In this document: positions 38,574 through 47,932 of the stretch, piece by piece
Position numbering within the stretch: the first letter of the stretch is position 1
Layout of the letters: every line of letters begins with the position of its first letter
NCBI GenBank assembly: GCA_963825425.1
Contig: CAWGTF010000015.1
Span: forward strand, 1-64,000
Reading direction: 5' to 3'
DNA from: PALSA-607 sp963825425
GTDB taxonomy: Bacteria > Actinomycetota > Actinomycetes > Acidothermales > Acidothermaceae
Length of the DNA stretch: 64,000 nucleotides
The notes under the pieces: model-generated
Databases searched by the model: none
The model's input: the letters and a program-made list of their open reading frames with translations, nothing else
What the model was told of the DNA's origin: nothing
Program-made: the position numbers and the translations under genes

Positions 38574-39916
38574 ACGCTGGACGCCGGGCGGCGGTCGGTG
38601 AGCCGCACCGCGAGCGTCAGCACCGCTGCGGCCACGAACGAGAGCAGCGATGCGCTCATCCAGGTCTGCGGCGTGAAGTGAATGTCGCGCGCGACATCGC
38701 CCCAAAACCCTGCCCAGCGTGGGATAACGCCAGGGTTGATGAGCTGGTAGACGCAAAAGCCCGCGATCCACGGGAACAACATCGACCATCGGGACGGCGC
38801 GTGCTCGGCGACGTCCCAGCGCCGATGTCCGTGCAGCACGAAGTAGTCGACGATGAGGACGCCGAAGAGCGGCACGAACACCGAGCCGATCAGGTACAAG
38901 AAGTTCTGGTAGTTGCCGATGTGGAACAGCAGCGCGAGCAGTGTCGCGGCGGTGCCGATGACAAGCGCGAGGATGCGCCGATCCCAATGCGGTCGCAGGT
39001 TCTGCGTGCTCACCGCAGTCGAGTACACATCGCAGAAGGACTGGTCGATCTCGCGGATCGCGAGCACCGCGAAGGCTGCCTTGCCCAGGAATACCGCGAT
39101 GAACGCACCCCAGACGCCGTGGTTGGAGCCATCGCTCGCCGCCGGCACGCTCAGGATCGCGACGATGCCGAGTGCGTAGCAGGCCGTCTGGGTGACCGTG
39201 TAGCCAACGAACGCGGCACTGAACGCCGTCCGACCTGATCTTGAATGGCGCGAGTAGTCGGCCGCGACCGGTACCCACGAAATGGCGACCGCGAGTGCCG
39301 TGTCGACTGCTGGCCAGAACTCGCGCCACGAACTGTGCGCAACTGCCGGAAGCGGGCGCCGCAGCAGCTGCACGAACAGGTAGACGACGACGATCGCGAC
39401 CGCAACCGTCACGTACTTGCGAAGCACCCGGACGACGCCGAGTGGCCGAAGTGCGAGTGCGGTGGTGATGACACCGGCGATAAGCACGTAGCCGTTTTGC
39501 GGCACCGATGGCCAGAGCTGGTGCGCGGCCGATGCGATGATCACGATCTCGAAGGTGGCCCAGCCCAGGAGCTGCAAGATATTCAGACCGGTTGGCAGGT
39601 ACGAAAGGCGAGCGCCGAAAAGTCCTCTGAGTAGGACCATGGCCGGCGACCCGGTGCGCGCGCCCGGGATCGCCGCGAGACCGACGGCGGCGGCACCCAG
39701 TGCGGTGCCAACGAACGTTGCCAGCAGGGCTGCGGTCAGCGGGAGGCCGGGGCTGCCAGCCCTCGGCTGCAGCACAAAAAGCGCCGCAGTGAAACCGAGC
39801 AGGCTGACCCCGAGATTGCCCCAGAGGCCGACCTGATCGAAGAATCCCAGCGCTTTGGCGGCCGGCTGGTCGAGGGTGATGGGTGCCTCGACGTGCGCCG
39901 GTACGGTTGCGGTCAC
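38570..39916 (-). CDS. cytX: CytX-like NCS1 permease, probable thiamine-precursor (HMP) transporter
   Basis: NCS1-family permease of 448 aa with ~12 helices, e.g. VGLWGNLGVSLLGFTAALFV, LTAALLATFVGTALGAAAVG, YVTVAVAIVVVYLFVQLLRR and LYLIGSVFVPLFGVLIVDYF. The N-terminus keeps the conserved Trp-Gly-Asn of helix 1 and PGARTGSPAMVLLRGLFGA. General NCS1 proteins carry cytosine, allantoin or hydroxymethylpyrimidine. The TPP riboswitch immediately upstream points to the CytX branch, which imports the thiamine precursor hydroxymethylpyrimidine. GTG 39916 starts MTATVPAHVEAPITL, and its ribosome site GGGAG is the 3' end of the riboswitch. The frame is intact. Confidence 0.85.
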   Translation of the reverse strand: MTATVPAHVEAPITLDQPAAKALGFFDQVGLWGNLGVSLLGFTAALFVLQPRAGSPGLPLTAALLATFVGTALGAAAVGLAAIPGARTGSPAMVLLRGLFGARLSYLPTGLNILQLLGWATFEIVIIASAAHQLWPSVPQNGYVLIAGVITTALALRPLGVVRVLRKYVTVAVAIVVVYLFVQLLRRPLPAVAHSSWREFWPAVDTALAVAISWVPVAADYSRHSRSGRTAFSAAFVGYTVTQTACYALGIVAILSVPAASDGSNHGVWGAFIAVFLGKAAFAVLAIREIDQSFCDVYSTAVSTQNLRPHWDRRILALVIGTAATLLALLFHIGNYQNFLYLIGSVFVPLFGVLIVDYFVLHGHRRWDVAEHAPSRWSMLFPWIAGFCVYQLINPGVIPRWAGFWGDVARDIHFTPQTWMSASLLSFVAAAVLTLAVRLTDRRPASSV

Positions 39917-39919
39917 TTG

Positions 39920-40026
39920 CCACTCCCTACGCCGGCATTACCCGGTCAGGTTCGAGCGGTCGGCGGCCCATATTCGGCCGGTGATCCCGGCCAGCCGCCC
40001 TCTCAGCCCGGTTTCGCCCGAGCTCC
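39920..40026 (-). promoter_or_regulatory. TPP (thiamine pyrophosphate) riboswitch
   Basis: On the minus strand the conserved THI-box pieces appear in order: CTGAGAGGG, then a variable stem (CCGGGATCACCGG), then AACCTGACCGGGTAATGCCG and GCGTAGGGAG. These are the pyrimidine-sensor and pyrophosphate-sensor helices of the class. The terminal GGGAG lies six bases before the GTG of the cytX-like gene, so ligand binding would hide the ribosome site. No separate terminator is evident, so control is probably at translation initiation. The 5' limit is approximate. Confidence 0.93.
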
Positions 40027-40068
40027 CGCGGTGTGCGGCGCCCAGCGTACGCGCTCACAGTAGGGTCG

Positions 40069-41178
40069 ATGACCATGGCTACTGCGGTCAGCGCGTGCTT
40101 CGTGCGGGCCGGCAGAGTCGGGGGTGCCGAGCACGCGTTGTACAACCTGCTCGACGGCCTGCGCGCGGTGACTGCTGCAGCGCCTTGGTCGGTCGTCACC
40201 GCCGAGCCGCTCCAGGCCGGGTTCGACCTCGCGCCCCTGGTTACCCGGCCGGTGCATGTTCCGGGGCTGCGTAACCGGGTGGCGATCGAGACGCTCGCGC
40301 TGCCTGCACTTCGCGGGGTCGACCGCTGGCTGTTGCCGAACTACTACACGCCACTCGGATTGCGCGGCCACGTGGTCACCGTGATTCATGACGCGCAACA
40401 CGAGCATCTCCCGGAGAACTTTTCGGCCCGCAAGCGCGAGTGGCTGCGCGCCGCTCATCGCTACACCATGCGACGCGCGGACGTCGTGGTCGCGATCTCC
40501 GACCACGTCGCCGCCGATCTCATCGCCCGCCATGGCGACCGCTACGCGTCGAAGGTTCGGGTCATTCCGAACGCGGTGTCTTTCGATCGGCTTGAGCCGG
40601 GGGTTCTGCCGAGCACGGTTCCGCGCGACCGCGAGATCGTCCTGTGCGTATCGGGGGGTTACCGGCACAAGAACCTCGAGACCCTCGTACGGGCTTTTGC
40701 CGAGGTGGCCGCCCGGCGACCGGACTCGCAGCTGGTCATGGTCGGCCAGGCTCCGGAGTTGCTGCTCGGCGCGCGTCCGGGTGCCGGTGTGGGCAGCATG
40801 GTTCGCGCGCTCTCGCTCACCGACCGCGTGACCGTCCTCGGCTATGTCACGGACGCCGAACTCGGCGCCCTCTACCGCGCGGCATCGGTGCTCGCGATGC
40901 CGTCGCTCTTCGAGGGATTCGGGTTGCCGGTCGTCGAAGCGCTAGGGCTCGGCGTCCCGGTCGTCAGTACACGCGCCGGGTCCCTCGCGGACGTCTCGCT
41001 CGGGCTGGCCCGCTACGTCGACGACCCGACGAACGCGGCCGAGATGGCCGGCGCCTTGATCGATGTCTTGGGTGCGGGCGTGCCGGCACGCCCTTCGGCA
41101 GCGGACGTCGAACGGGTGCGGGTGCGTTATGACCCGCGGCAAGTCGCGAGCCTATTCAAGGCAACGCTCAGTGAATGA
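40069..41178 (+). CDS. family 4 glycosyltransferase
   Basis: GT-B glycosyltransferase of ~369 aa. The N-terminal half begins SACFVRAGRVGGAEHALYNL, a typical acceptor-side glycine loop, and has VTVIHDAQHEHLPE and DVVVAISDHVAADLI. The C-terminal nucleotide-sugar domain has VLCVSGGYRHKNLETLVRAF, VTVLGYVTDAELGALYRAAS and the E-x7-E motif in PSLFEGFGLPVVEALGLGVP. It lacks a membrane helix and should act at the cytoplasmic face. ATG 40069 and 40075 are both possible. It is the first gene of the glycan cluster, and its end overlaps the converging acyltransferase by 11 bp. Confidence 0.88.
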   Translation: MTMATAVSACFVRAGRVGGAEHALYNLLDGLRAVTAAAPWSVVTAEPLQAGFDLAPLVTRPVHVPGLRNRVAIETLALPALRGVDRWLLPNYYTPLGLRGHVVTVIHDAQHEHLPENFSARKREWLRAAHRYTMRRADVVVAISDHVAADLIARHGDRYASKVRVIPNAVSFDRLEPGVLPSTVPRDREIVLCVSGGYRHKNLETLVRAFAEVAARRPDSQLVMVGQAPELLLGARPGAGVGSMVRALSLTDRVTVLGYVTDAELGALYRAASVLAMPSLFEGFGLPVVEALGLGVPVVSTRAGSLADVSLGLARYVDDPTNAAEMAGALIDVLGAGVPARPSAADVERVRVRYDPRQVASLFKATLSE

Positions 41179-42310
41179 CTGCCATCGGCCGCGGCTCGTC
41201 GCTCGCTGAAGACACGTCGGTTAGCTCCTCCGCCGTTGAAACCGCCGGGCCGCGCGACACTGCGCGTCGCAAGCGCCTTTCCATTGGCTGCTCTACGAAA
41301 GTGGAGAAGATGCCGGCAATCACGACCGCCAAGACGAGAAATGCCGGATAGGCGATGAACTGAGGTATGGACTCCAGCCGGTATCGGCCGTAGTCCGCGA
41401 CCAACGTACGAAGCAGCAACTGGTGAGTCATGTACAGAGCGAACGACCAAACACCGAGCCGGACCAGCGCTCTGTGCATCAGGAAGCGCACGGGTGCGCC
41501 GTTGAGCTCACGCGTTGCACACGACCCGATCACCAGCACGATCCCCGGCAGGGCGAAGAGGCCGCCGACATACGACGGCAACGCGTGGCCGGGGATGCTG
41601 ACGCCGACCACGCCAGCGATCAGCACGAAGAAGGCCACTATCGGCGAGAGAGCAAGCCGCCAGCCTCGCCGCACCGCGAGTGCTAGCGCAATACCAATGG
41701 TGAACTCGTACAGACGCAGGAGCGGGTTGACGTAGAGGTAGTTGTCGCGCAACGGGCCAGCGCTCATGACGGCATGCGCAACTGCGAGCATTGATATCTG
41801 CACGACCACCACGACCACGACGATCAGCTGAAGCTGACGAACGGTGTACCGACTCAACCTTGCGCGGATCGCGGGGAACAGTGAATAGAAGAACGCCTCG
41901 CACGACAGCGACCATGCAGGGCTGTTGCCGAAGTAGAACACAGCGAGGCTCGGCACAAAAGCTTGAACAAAGAACAAAGACGGGATGCCGTGCGACAGGT
42001 GCAGCCCGGTCCGCTCCAGTTCGATGACGCCAAGTGACAGGACCAGGGTCACTGCGTACAGCGGCCCGATCCGGGCAAAGCGGCGCCAGTAGAAGCCCCC
42101 GGCCGTGTCGTCGGGCCGGTGCGACCAGGTCAACACGAAGCCACTGAGGACGAAGAAGAACGAAACGCCGAGATAGTAGCCGCCCAGCGCCTCTCGCACG
42201 CGTGAGAACGGGTGGATGACGCTGCCCCAGTGGCCGGCCGCAACGAGGGCAGCCGCAAAGAACCGCAGGCTCGTGAGCGAGTCGAGCCTGCGCGTCGGGG
42301 ATGCGCTCAC
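41168..42310 (-). CDS. acyltransferase 3 (OafA/YrhL type) membrane protein
   Basis: The protein has ten or so helices with the family signature at the start: RLDSLTSLRFFAAALVAAGH (catalytic-region His), GYYLGVSFFFVLSGFVLTWS, YWRRFARIGPLYAVTLVLSL, then AWSLSCEAFFYSLFP. Members transfer acetyl or other acyl groups from the cytoplasm to sugars of surface polymers or to lipids. The C-terminus is a soluble tail ending SASDEPRPMAVIH. The gene is divergent from the GT2 gene at 42446 (135 bp gap). It probably modifies the glycan made by this cluster. Confidence 0.9.
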   Translation of the reverse strand: MSASPTRRLDSLTSLRFFAAALVAAGHWGSVIHPFSRVREALGGYYLGVSFFFVLSGFVLTWSHRPDDTAGGFYWRRFARIGPLYAVTLVLSLGVIELERTGLHLSHGIPSLFFVQAFVPSLAVFYFGNSPAWSLSCEAFFYSLFPAIRARLSRYTVRQLQLIVVVVVVVQISMLAVAHAVMSAGPLRDNYLYVNPLLRLYEFTIGIALALAVRRGWRLALSPIVAFFVLIAGVVGVSIPGHALPSYVGGLFALPGIVLVIGSCATRELNGAPVRFLMHRALVRLGVWSFALYMTHQLLLRTLVADYGRYRLESIPQFIAYPAFLVLAVVIAGIFSTFVEQPMERRLRRAVSRGPAVSTAEELTDVSSASDEPRPMAVIH

Positions 42311-42445
42311 GAAACCGCCCTCCGCTCTCGGTCTGTCGGCCGCACGGTGTTCCTATCGGCGTCGGCGGGCGGTGCCCTGACCGAAATCTGGCTACCGCTT
42401 CGGCAGGCTCGAGTTCGAAGGGCCATCCGACCGAGATCTGAGACC

Positions 42446-43240
42446 ATGAGCCTTATGCCACGCGTGACGGTCGTCACCCCGACGCTGAACGCCGCTCGGT
42501 ATCTCGACGACTGTCTGAGGTCGATCGAGCTACAACGTGCCGACCTCGATGTCGAGCACATCGTCGTCGACGACGGCAGCACCGATGGCACCGTCGAGCG
42601 GGCCATCGAAAGCGGTGCGAAAGTGATTGAGGGCCTCCGCGCGGGCTTGTACGCCGCCATGAATCAAGGACTCGCCCTCGCGACGGGTGAGTATGTCGGC
42701 GTCCTGAACGGCGACGACTACCTCTACCCGCACGCGATCACGACGTTGGTCGCGGCCATGCAACGAAGCCACCGGCCGTGGGCCATCGGCCGCCTGCGCT
42801 GGGTCGACGGCGCCGGTACATCGCTCGGCGAAATGGCACCGCCGCCCTCCCGAGCATCGTCCCAAGTCTTGGCAAGCCTCGGTTGGAATTGGATGTACCA
42901 CCAGACCACCTACATGCGAGCTGACTTTTGGAACGGCCTTGGTGGCTTCGATACGCACTACCGAATCAACGCAGACTTCGAACTGTTGCTCAGAGCGCGT
43001 CAACGAAGTGCGTTTGCCTCTGTGAACGAGCTCACCGCATCGTTTCGGCGACACGGCGCGAACCTGAGCATCACCGGGCCGAGTTCCGACACGGAGAACG
43101 ATGAGATTCGGCTGGCCTACGGGCCACACTCGATAGCTCTCGGCAAGGCCGCGCGGCTCGCCGCGCGCTGCTACATCAACGCACGCAACCCTCGGTGGGC
43201 TCTCACCAAGCGGCTGCCGGCGCGGCGGGACCCCGCATGA
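42446..43240 (+). CDS. family 2 glycosyltransferase
   Basis: GT-A fold enzyme with VTVVTPTLNAARYLDDCLRS, the nucleotide-binding IVVDDGSTDGT, and the metal-binding Asp-Asp of YVGVLNGDDYLYPHAITTLV. A later acceptor segment holds WMYHQTTYMRADFWNGLGGF and RINADFELLLRARQR. It has no membrane helix. ATG 42446 (MSLMPRVTVV) and ATG 42455 are both possible; the first lies at family distance. Its TGA overlaps the ATG of the next GT2 (ATGA at 43237-43240), so they are translationally coupled within the glycan operon. Confidence 0.9.
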   Translation: MSLMPRVTVVTPTLNAARYLDDCLRSIELQRADLDVEHIVVDDGSTDGTVERAIESGAKVIEGLRAGLYAAMNQGLALATGEYVGVLNGDDYLYPHAITTLVAAMQRSHRPWAIGRLRWVDGAGTSLGEMAPPPSRASSQVLASLGWNWMYHQTTYMRADFWNGLGGFDTHYRINADFELLLRARQRSAFASVNELTASFRRHGANLSITGPSSDTENDEIRLAYGPHSIALGKAARLAARCYINARNPRWALTKRLPARRDPA

Positions 43241-44108
43241 CGCGAGCAACGGCAGCGCCAATAGGTGGCGCACCGGAACAGGTAAGAACGGTGACGGCGA
43301 TCACGCCCGTCCGCAACGCAGCGTCGCTCGTGGGTCGCACTGTGTCGTCGATCGTTGCGCAAAGCGCGGTTCGATCGGGTCGCATTCGGCTGCAGTACCT
43401 GTTGTGCGACGGCGCCTCGACCGACGACACGGTCGGCGTCGCGACGGCTGCTGCAGCGGACGTGACAGCTCGAAGCCGTATCGGAACCAGACAACGGCAT
43501 GTACGACGCGCTAGCAAAAGGTCTGCGACGGGCCGAGGGCGACTTGATCTTCTACCTCAACGCGGGCGACGTGCTCTTTCCTGGCGCCCTCGACGTGGTG
43601 TTGGACGTCGTGGAACGAGCGCAGGTCAATTGGCTAACCGGGTATGGCGCGATCGTCAACGCCGACGGCGTCGTGGTCAGCATGAGCCTGCCCTTTCGCT
43701 ACCGCCGGTCACTTCTACGAACGAATGCGTACGGGTCGATACTCCCGACCCTGCAGCAGGAGTCAACGTTCTGGCGCGCCGAGATGATGGCGACCGTCGA
43801 CCTCGACATGCTTGCCAGTTATCGGCTCGCAGGTGACCACTACCTGTGGAACACCTTCGCGACGGTGGCCGAACCCACGATCGTCAAGGCACTGCTAGGC
43901 GGGTTCACCCAACACGGAACCCACCTGTCGGACGACGAAGCCGGCTATCGCGCGGAGGTGGCGCGCCATGCGTCGCGCGTTGGCGCGTCGAGGTTGCCGC
44001 TCGCACTCATCGACGGCGTTCTGTGGCGAAGCCCCGACCGCGTCAAGAAACTGCTCAACAATGACGCACCTCGTTGTGTACGACCAAGCGAGTGCGTCAT
44101 GGACATAG
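43237..44108 (+). CDS. family 2 glycosyltransferase, one or two frameshifts
   Basis: The N-terminal part reads VRTVTAITPVRNAASLVGRT and YLLCDGASTDDTVGVATAAA; after a frame change near 43470 it continues LEAVSEPDNGMYDALAKGLR, GDLIFYLNAGDVLFPGALDV and TLQQESTFWRAEMMATVDLD. NAGD takes the place of the usual DxD in GT2 enzymes of this type. The 3' end is unclear: the frame runs into the next gene unless it shifts near 44060, after which TAG 44106-44108 would end it. It is coupled to the preceding GT2 by ATGA overlap. Confidence 0.75.
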
Positions 44109-45475
44109 CAAATCCGGCTCTGCCGGGGGCGCGCGACGAGGGAATCCTGCGATGGCGTCGCGCCGTTCGAGGCGGGATCGCCGGGCAGTGCCGGGCCGCG
44201 GGCTCGCCCTGTTGTTGTCGCTCGTCGTGACTCCAGTGGCGATCAACCGGGCGGGCTCTACGACCTACGGTCTCTTTGCGTCTCTCACGGCATTCGCGAC
44301 CCTCCTGGCGTTTGCCGACTTTGGCATCGGCAACGGAGTCATCCGCGAGCTGGTCGCAGTCCGTGCGAAGGCAGCGAGCGCGCCAGGGACAGCGGTCCTT
44401 GATGCTGACGTGGCCGAAGGGCCAATCACTGCGACAGCGCTTCTCATGCTGATCATGCTCGGCATCTCCGTCGCCGCTGTCGGCGTCGTGGCGGCATTCG
44501 TCCTGCCTTGGCGAACACTGTTGAACGCGCCGGCGGGTGCCACGAACTCACTGCGCTACGCGGTCGTGGCGGTGGCCGTGTGCACCGGTTGCGCAGTCCC
44601 CGGCGCCCTCGCGCAGAAGATCTACCTAGCCCGACAGCGGTCCGCCCAGGCCGGTCTGTGGGCAGCGGCCGCCGGAGTAGCCGCGTCAGTCGCGCTTTTC
44701 GCCGTGGTTCTCGGCAGCCACCGGCTGCCTCTCATGGTCGTCGCTGTGCTCGGTGCGCCAGCTGCCGTTGGGGTAGCCGCCTTGACTTGGTTGGCTCACA
44801 CCCGCGACGTGTCCTTGAAGATGGACCAGATCTCGCTTGCGATTGCGAAGACGCTGATCAAGAGCGGGCGACTCTTCGCGGTCTCTGCAGTTCGTTGCGA
44901 TCATCAATTTCGAGGTTGACAACCTCATCGTCGCTCGCGTTCTCGGCCCGACCCGGGTCACGCAGTTCGCAGCGACGTCCGGATTGTTCGCGATCCCGCT
45001 CGCCCTGTCAGCGATGTTCTTCACGCCGCTGTGGGGTGCGTTTGGCGATGCCGTTGCACTCAACGATATCGAGTGGGTTCGGCGCGCCTATCGGCGTTCG
45101 ACCGTGACGGCACTACGCATTCTCATGCCCACTGCTGCGCTGTTGGTCATCCTCGGACGGCCAGCCGTGCACGCCTGGACCCGTGGAGCAGTCCATGCGC
45201 CGTTGTCGCTCATTGTCGCGCTCGCGCTGTGGCTCGTGGTCTACGGCGTCAACCAGCCGCAAGCCATGCTGCTCAACGCACTACACGTCGAGCGCTTTCA
45301 AATCTGGACGGCGTCCGCCAATCTCGCCGTCAATCTTTCGCTGTCGATTCTGTTCACGATCGAGCTCGGTGTGGCGGGCCCGATCTGGGGCACCCTAGCT
45401 GCGCAGCTCTGCGTTGTGGGTGCAACCACGCTCTACCTGCGACGATTGAATGCCGGCCGGCTAGCAGTGCGCTGA
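44099..45475 (+). CDS. Wzx-type polysaccharide flippase, two frameshifts
   Basis: Multi-helix transporter of the MATE/MVF exporter superfamily. Characteristic pieces are LALLLSLVVTPVAINRAGST, TYGLFASLTAFATLLAFADF with GIGNGVIRELVAV, the DNLIVARVLGP loop typical of Wzx proteins, and LALWLVVYGVNQPQAMLLNA. ATG 44099 (MDIANPALPGARDEG) is my start. Frames change near 44195 and 44887; with both repaired the protein is ~458 aa with ~12 helices. It would flip undecaprenyl-linked glycan units made by the neighbouring transferases across the membrane. No polymerase is seen alongside. Confidence 0.78.
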
Positions 45476-45487
45476 TACAGTGCGCAC

Positions 45488-45616
45488 GTGCAGTGCCGAT
45501 CACTGGTCACGCATCGCACCAGCAGCCCCGGCGCCGTCGTGACCAAGCATGTCGCCGCCGACGCGACGGTAGTCGGCATCCCCGCGCGACCGCTGAATCG
45601 CGGTCCCGAGCAGTGA
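45488..45616 (+). pseudogene. 3' remnant of a hexapeptide-repeat acetyltransferase
   Basis: The 42-codon frame ends SPGAVVTKHVAADATVVGIP and ARPLNRGPEQ, which matches the C-terminal turn of left-handed beta-helix sugar acetyltransferases (the VVTKxVPxxxTVVGxPA signature). The rest of the enzyme, ~150-180 residues, is missing: the preceding flippase stop lies only 12 bp upstream of its GTG 45488. The TGA overlaps the GTG of the aminotransferase (GTGA at 45613-45616), so the fragment may still set translation of that gene. It points to an internal deletion in the cluster. Confidence 0.65.
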
Positions 45617-46719
45617 CGGCAATCCCGCTGGCCCGCCCCGATCTGTCGGAGCGAGAGTCTACGTACGTCAACGAGGCGATCTCCACATCATGGATCGCGT
45701 CGACCGGCGCCTTTCTCGAGCGCTTCGAGGAGGAGTTCGCGTCGGTCTGCGGCACGCGGCACGCGCTGGCAGTGGCGAACGGCACCGTCGCTTTGCACCT
45801 CGCGCTACTCGCACTCGGTGTTGGCCCCGACGACGAGGTGATCGTCCCGTCCTTGACCTACATCGCGTCCGTCAACGCCGTCACCTACGTCGGTGCGCAT
45901 CCGGTATTTGTCGATGTCGATCCGGTGACGTGGTGCATCGATCCGGCCGCAGTGGCGGCAGCCGTAACGTCCCGCACCAAGGCAATCATGGCGGTGCACC
46001 TGTACGGGCAGCCCGCAGACATGGACTCACTGATGTCGATTGCGCAGGAGCACTCCCTGCACGTCGTCGAGGACGCCGCAGAAGCTCCGCTGGCGACGTA
46101 CCGCGATCGTCCAACGGGGAGCCTCGGACACGTCGCAACCTTCTCGTTCTACGGCAACAAGATTTTGACCAGCGGAGAAGGCGGTGCCCTCACGTCGGAC
46201 GACGATGAGCTCGTCGCGCGCATGAAACTGTTCCGGGGCCAAGGGATGGATCTGAGCCGCCGCTATTTCTTTCCCGTCATCGGCTACAACTACCGGTTGA
46301 CGAATATCGCGGCAGCCTTTCTGTGTGCCCAGATGGATCGTCGCAGCGAGCTCGTCGCACGGCGCTTGGCGATCTTTGCGCGATACACGCAGGCCCTTGC
46401 GAACGTGCCGGGGATCGAACTGCAGGCAAGCCTGCCGGACCGCACCCGCGCACCGTGGTTGTACTCGGTCCTTGTGGGCGAAGAGTTCGGCTGCACCCGC
46501 GACGAGCTTGCCGCGAGCCTTGCGGCGCGCGATATCGAAACACGTCCGTTCTTCATCCCCGTGCATACGTTGCCGCCGTATGCCTCGGCGGCCAGGGATC
46601 GTGATTTGCCGGTCACGATGCGGCTGGGTAGCCAAGGCATCAATCTGCCGACGTACTCGCAAATGACCGATGCCCAAGTCGACACGGTCTGCGCCGCGAT
46701 CGCCGCCACCCGAAGATGA
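45613..46719 (+). CDS. DegT/DnrJ/EryC1/StrS sugar aminotransferase
   Basis: PLP enzyme (368 aa) that makes amino sugars from nucleotide-linked keto sugars. The start IPLARPDLSERESTYVNEAI is followed by ATG-turn GTRHALAVANGTVALHLALL, DVDPVTWCIDPAAV, PLP-binding HVVEDAAEA, and the catalytic lysine in FSFYGNKILTSGEGGAL. The GPG-like C-terminal segment reads GYNYRLTNIAAAFLCAQMDR. The frame is intact. GTG 45613 overlaps the stop of the acetyltransferase remnant and its own TGA overlaps the next ATG at 46716, so it lies in one coupled operon. Confidence 0.92.
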   Translation: MTAIPLARPDLSERESTYVNEAISTSWIASTGAFLERFEEEFASVCGTRHALAVANGTVALHLALLALGVGPDDEVIVPSLTYIASVNAVTYVGAHPVFVDVDPVTWCIDPAAVAAAVTSRTKAIMAVHLYGQPADMDSLMSIAQEHSLHVVEDAAEAPLATYRDRPTGSLGHVATFSFYGNKILTSGEGGALTSDDDELVARMKLFRGQGMDLSRRYFFPVIGYNYRLTNIAAAFLCAQMDRRSELVARRLAIFARYTQALANVPGIELQASLPDRTRAPWLYSVLVGEEFGCTRDELAASLAARDIETRPFFIPVHTLPPYASAARDRDLPVTMRLGSQGINLPTYSQMTDAQVDTVCAAIAATRR

Positions 46720-47932
46720 CCGGACCCATCCGGGTGGCCGTCGATGCCCGGCTGTTCTCCGGTACGAGCGGTGGCGTCGAGACGGTTGTCGTCGGTCTCG
46801 CCGACGGCCTGTCGAACGTTCCCCACCCTGACGTCGACATCACGTTTGTGGCATACGCGGGACATACGGACTGGATCGTCAACCACATCGGAAGCTCGAT
46901 TCACCTCGATCGAGGTGCCGACCACCTGGCAGATCAATGGCGCGGCTCGGCCACTTGCTCGGACCCTTGCGAGAACCCGTGCGACGAATCCGCAATGTGA
47001 TCACCCGAGTGCACACCCGCGTCCCTCGAGACCACCAGCTCGACTCGCTCAACGCAGACGTTGTGCATTTTCCACACCAGGAAGCTGGGTTCGTCTCCGC
47101 GCCATTCATCTACCAGCCCCACGACCTCCAGCATCTACACATGCCGGAGTTCTTCTCAAAGGAAGTGCTGACCCGACGCGCGACCTTTTATGGTCCGCTA
47201 TGTCGCGCTGCGGCAAGGGTCGTCGTTGGCACCTCATGGGTCAAAGACGACGTCGTCGACAAGTTCGGTGTCGCGGAATCGAACGTGCTGGTCATTCCAC
47301 TCGCGCCCGTCGCAACGGTGACGCCATCACCGAACGGTCCGCCGGAACTGCCCGACGAGTACCTGCTCTATCCGGCCGCGGCCTGGCCGCACAAGAATCA
47401 TGCGCGTCTACTTGAAGCGCTTCGGCTCGTCGTCGATCAGCATCCCGATGTGCACCTCGTTCTTACTGGGGCCCGAACGGGGGTCGACATTTCGGCCATG
47501 GTTGCGAGGCTCGCACTCAGCGATCATGTACACATCCTCGGCTTTCTGCCCGAACAAGACCTCGCTGCCGTGTATCAACGCGCGCGCGGCGTGGTGGTGC
47601 CGACCCTCTTTGAATCGGCGAGCTTTCCCATTTGGGAGGCGTTCGAACGTGGTGTTCCGGTCGCCTGCTCATCGGTCACCGCACTGCCGCGCCAAGTGGG
47701 CGACGCGGCGATCGTGTTCGACCCTTACGACATCGGCGCGATCGCGGCCGCAATCACCCAGCTTTGGACTGACATCGACTTGCGCGAAACACTGATAGCC
47801 AGGGGAAGAAGTCGCGTAGCGAAGTTGTCGTGGGAAGAGACCGCCCGTCGCTTTGTCGCCCTTTACCGCGAGTTGGCCGGAGCCGCTACCGCAGACGACC
47901 GCGAACTGCTGGCGCAGGAGCCACCAATCTAA
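46716..47932 (+). CDS. family 4 glycosyltransferase, frameshifted
   Basis: ATG 46716 overlaps the preceding TGA. The N-terminal reads IRVAVDARLFSGTSGGVETV with a glycine-rich acceptor loop; after frame changes between about 46890 and 46940 the protein continues ADVVHFPHQEAGFVSAPFIY, CRAAARVVVGTSWVKDDVVD, YLLYPAAAWPHKNHARLLEA, HVHILGFLPEQDLAAVYQRA and VPTLFESASFPIWEAFERGV, the last holding the two glutamates of GT4 enzymes. Full length is ~405 aa. It probably adds an internal sugar to the lipid-linked unit. Its 3' end overlaps the converging WecG-like gene by 47 bp. Confidence 0.85.

Noticed and set aside
38187..39923. 578-codon minus-strand frame overlapping the transporter
   Set aside because: It is a shadow frame of the CytX-like gene on the same strand, Arg-rich, with no membrane helices or motifs.
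44885..44905. Programmed frameshift inside the flippase
   Set aside because: Similar breaks occur in about twenty unrelated genes and no slippery heptamer or following stem is apparent; a consensus error is simpler.
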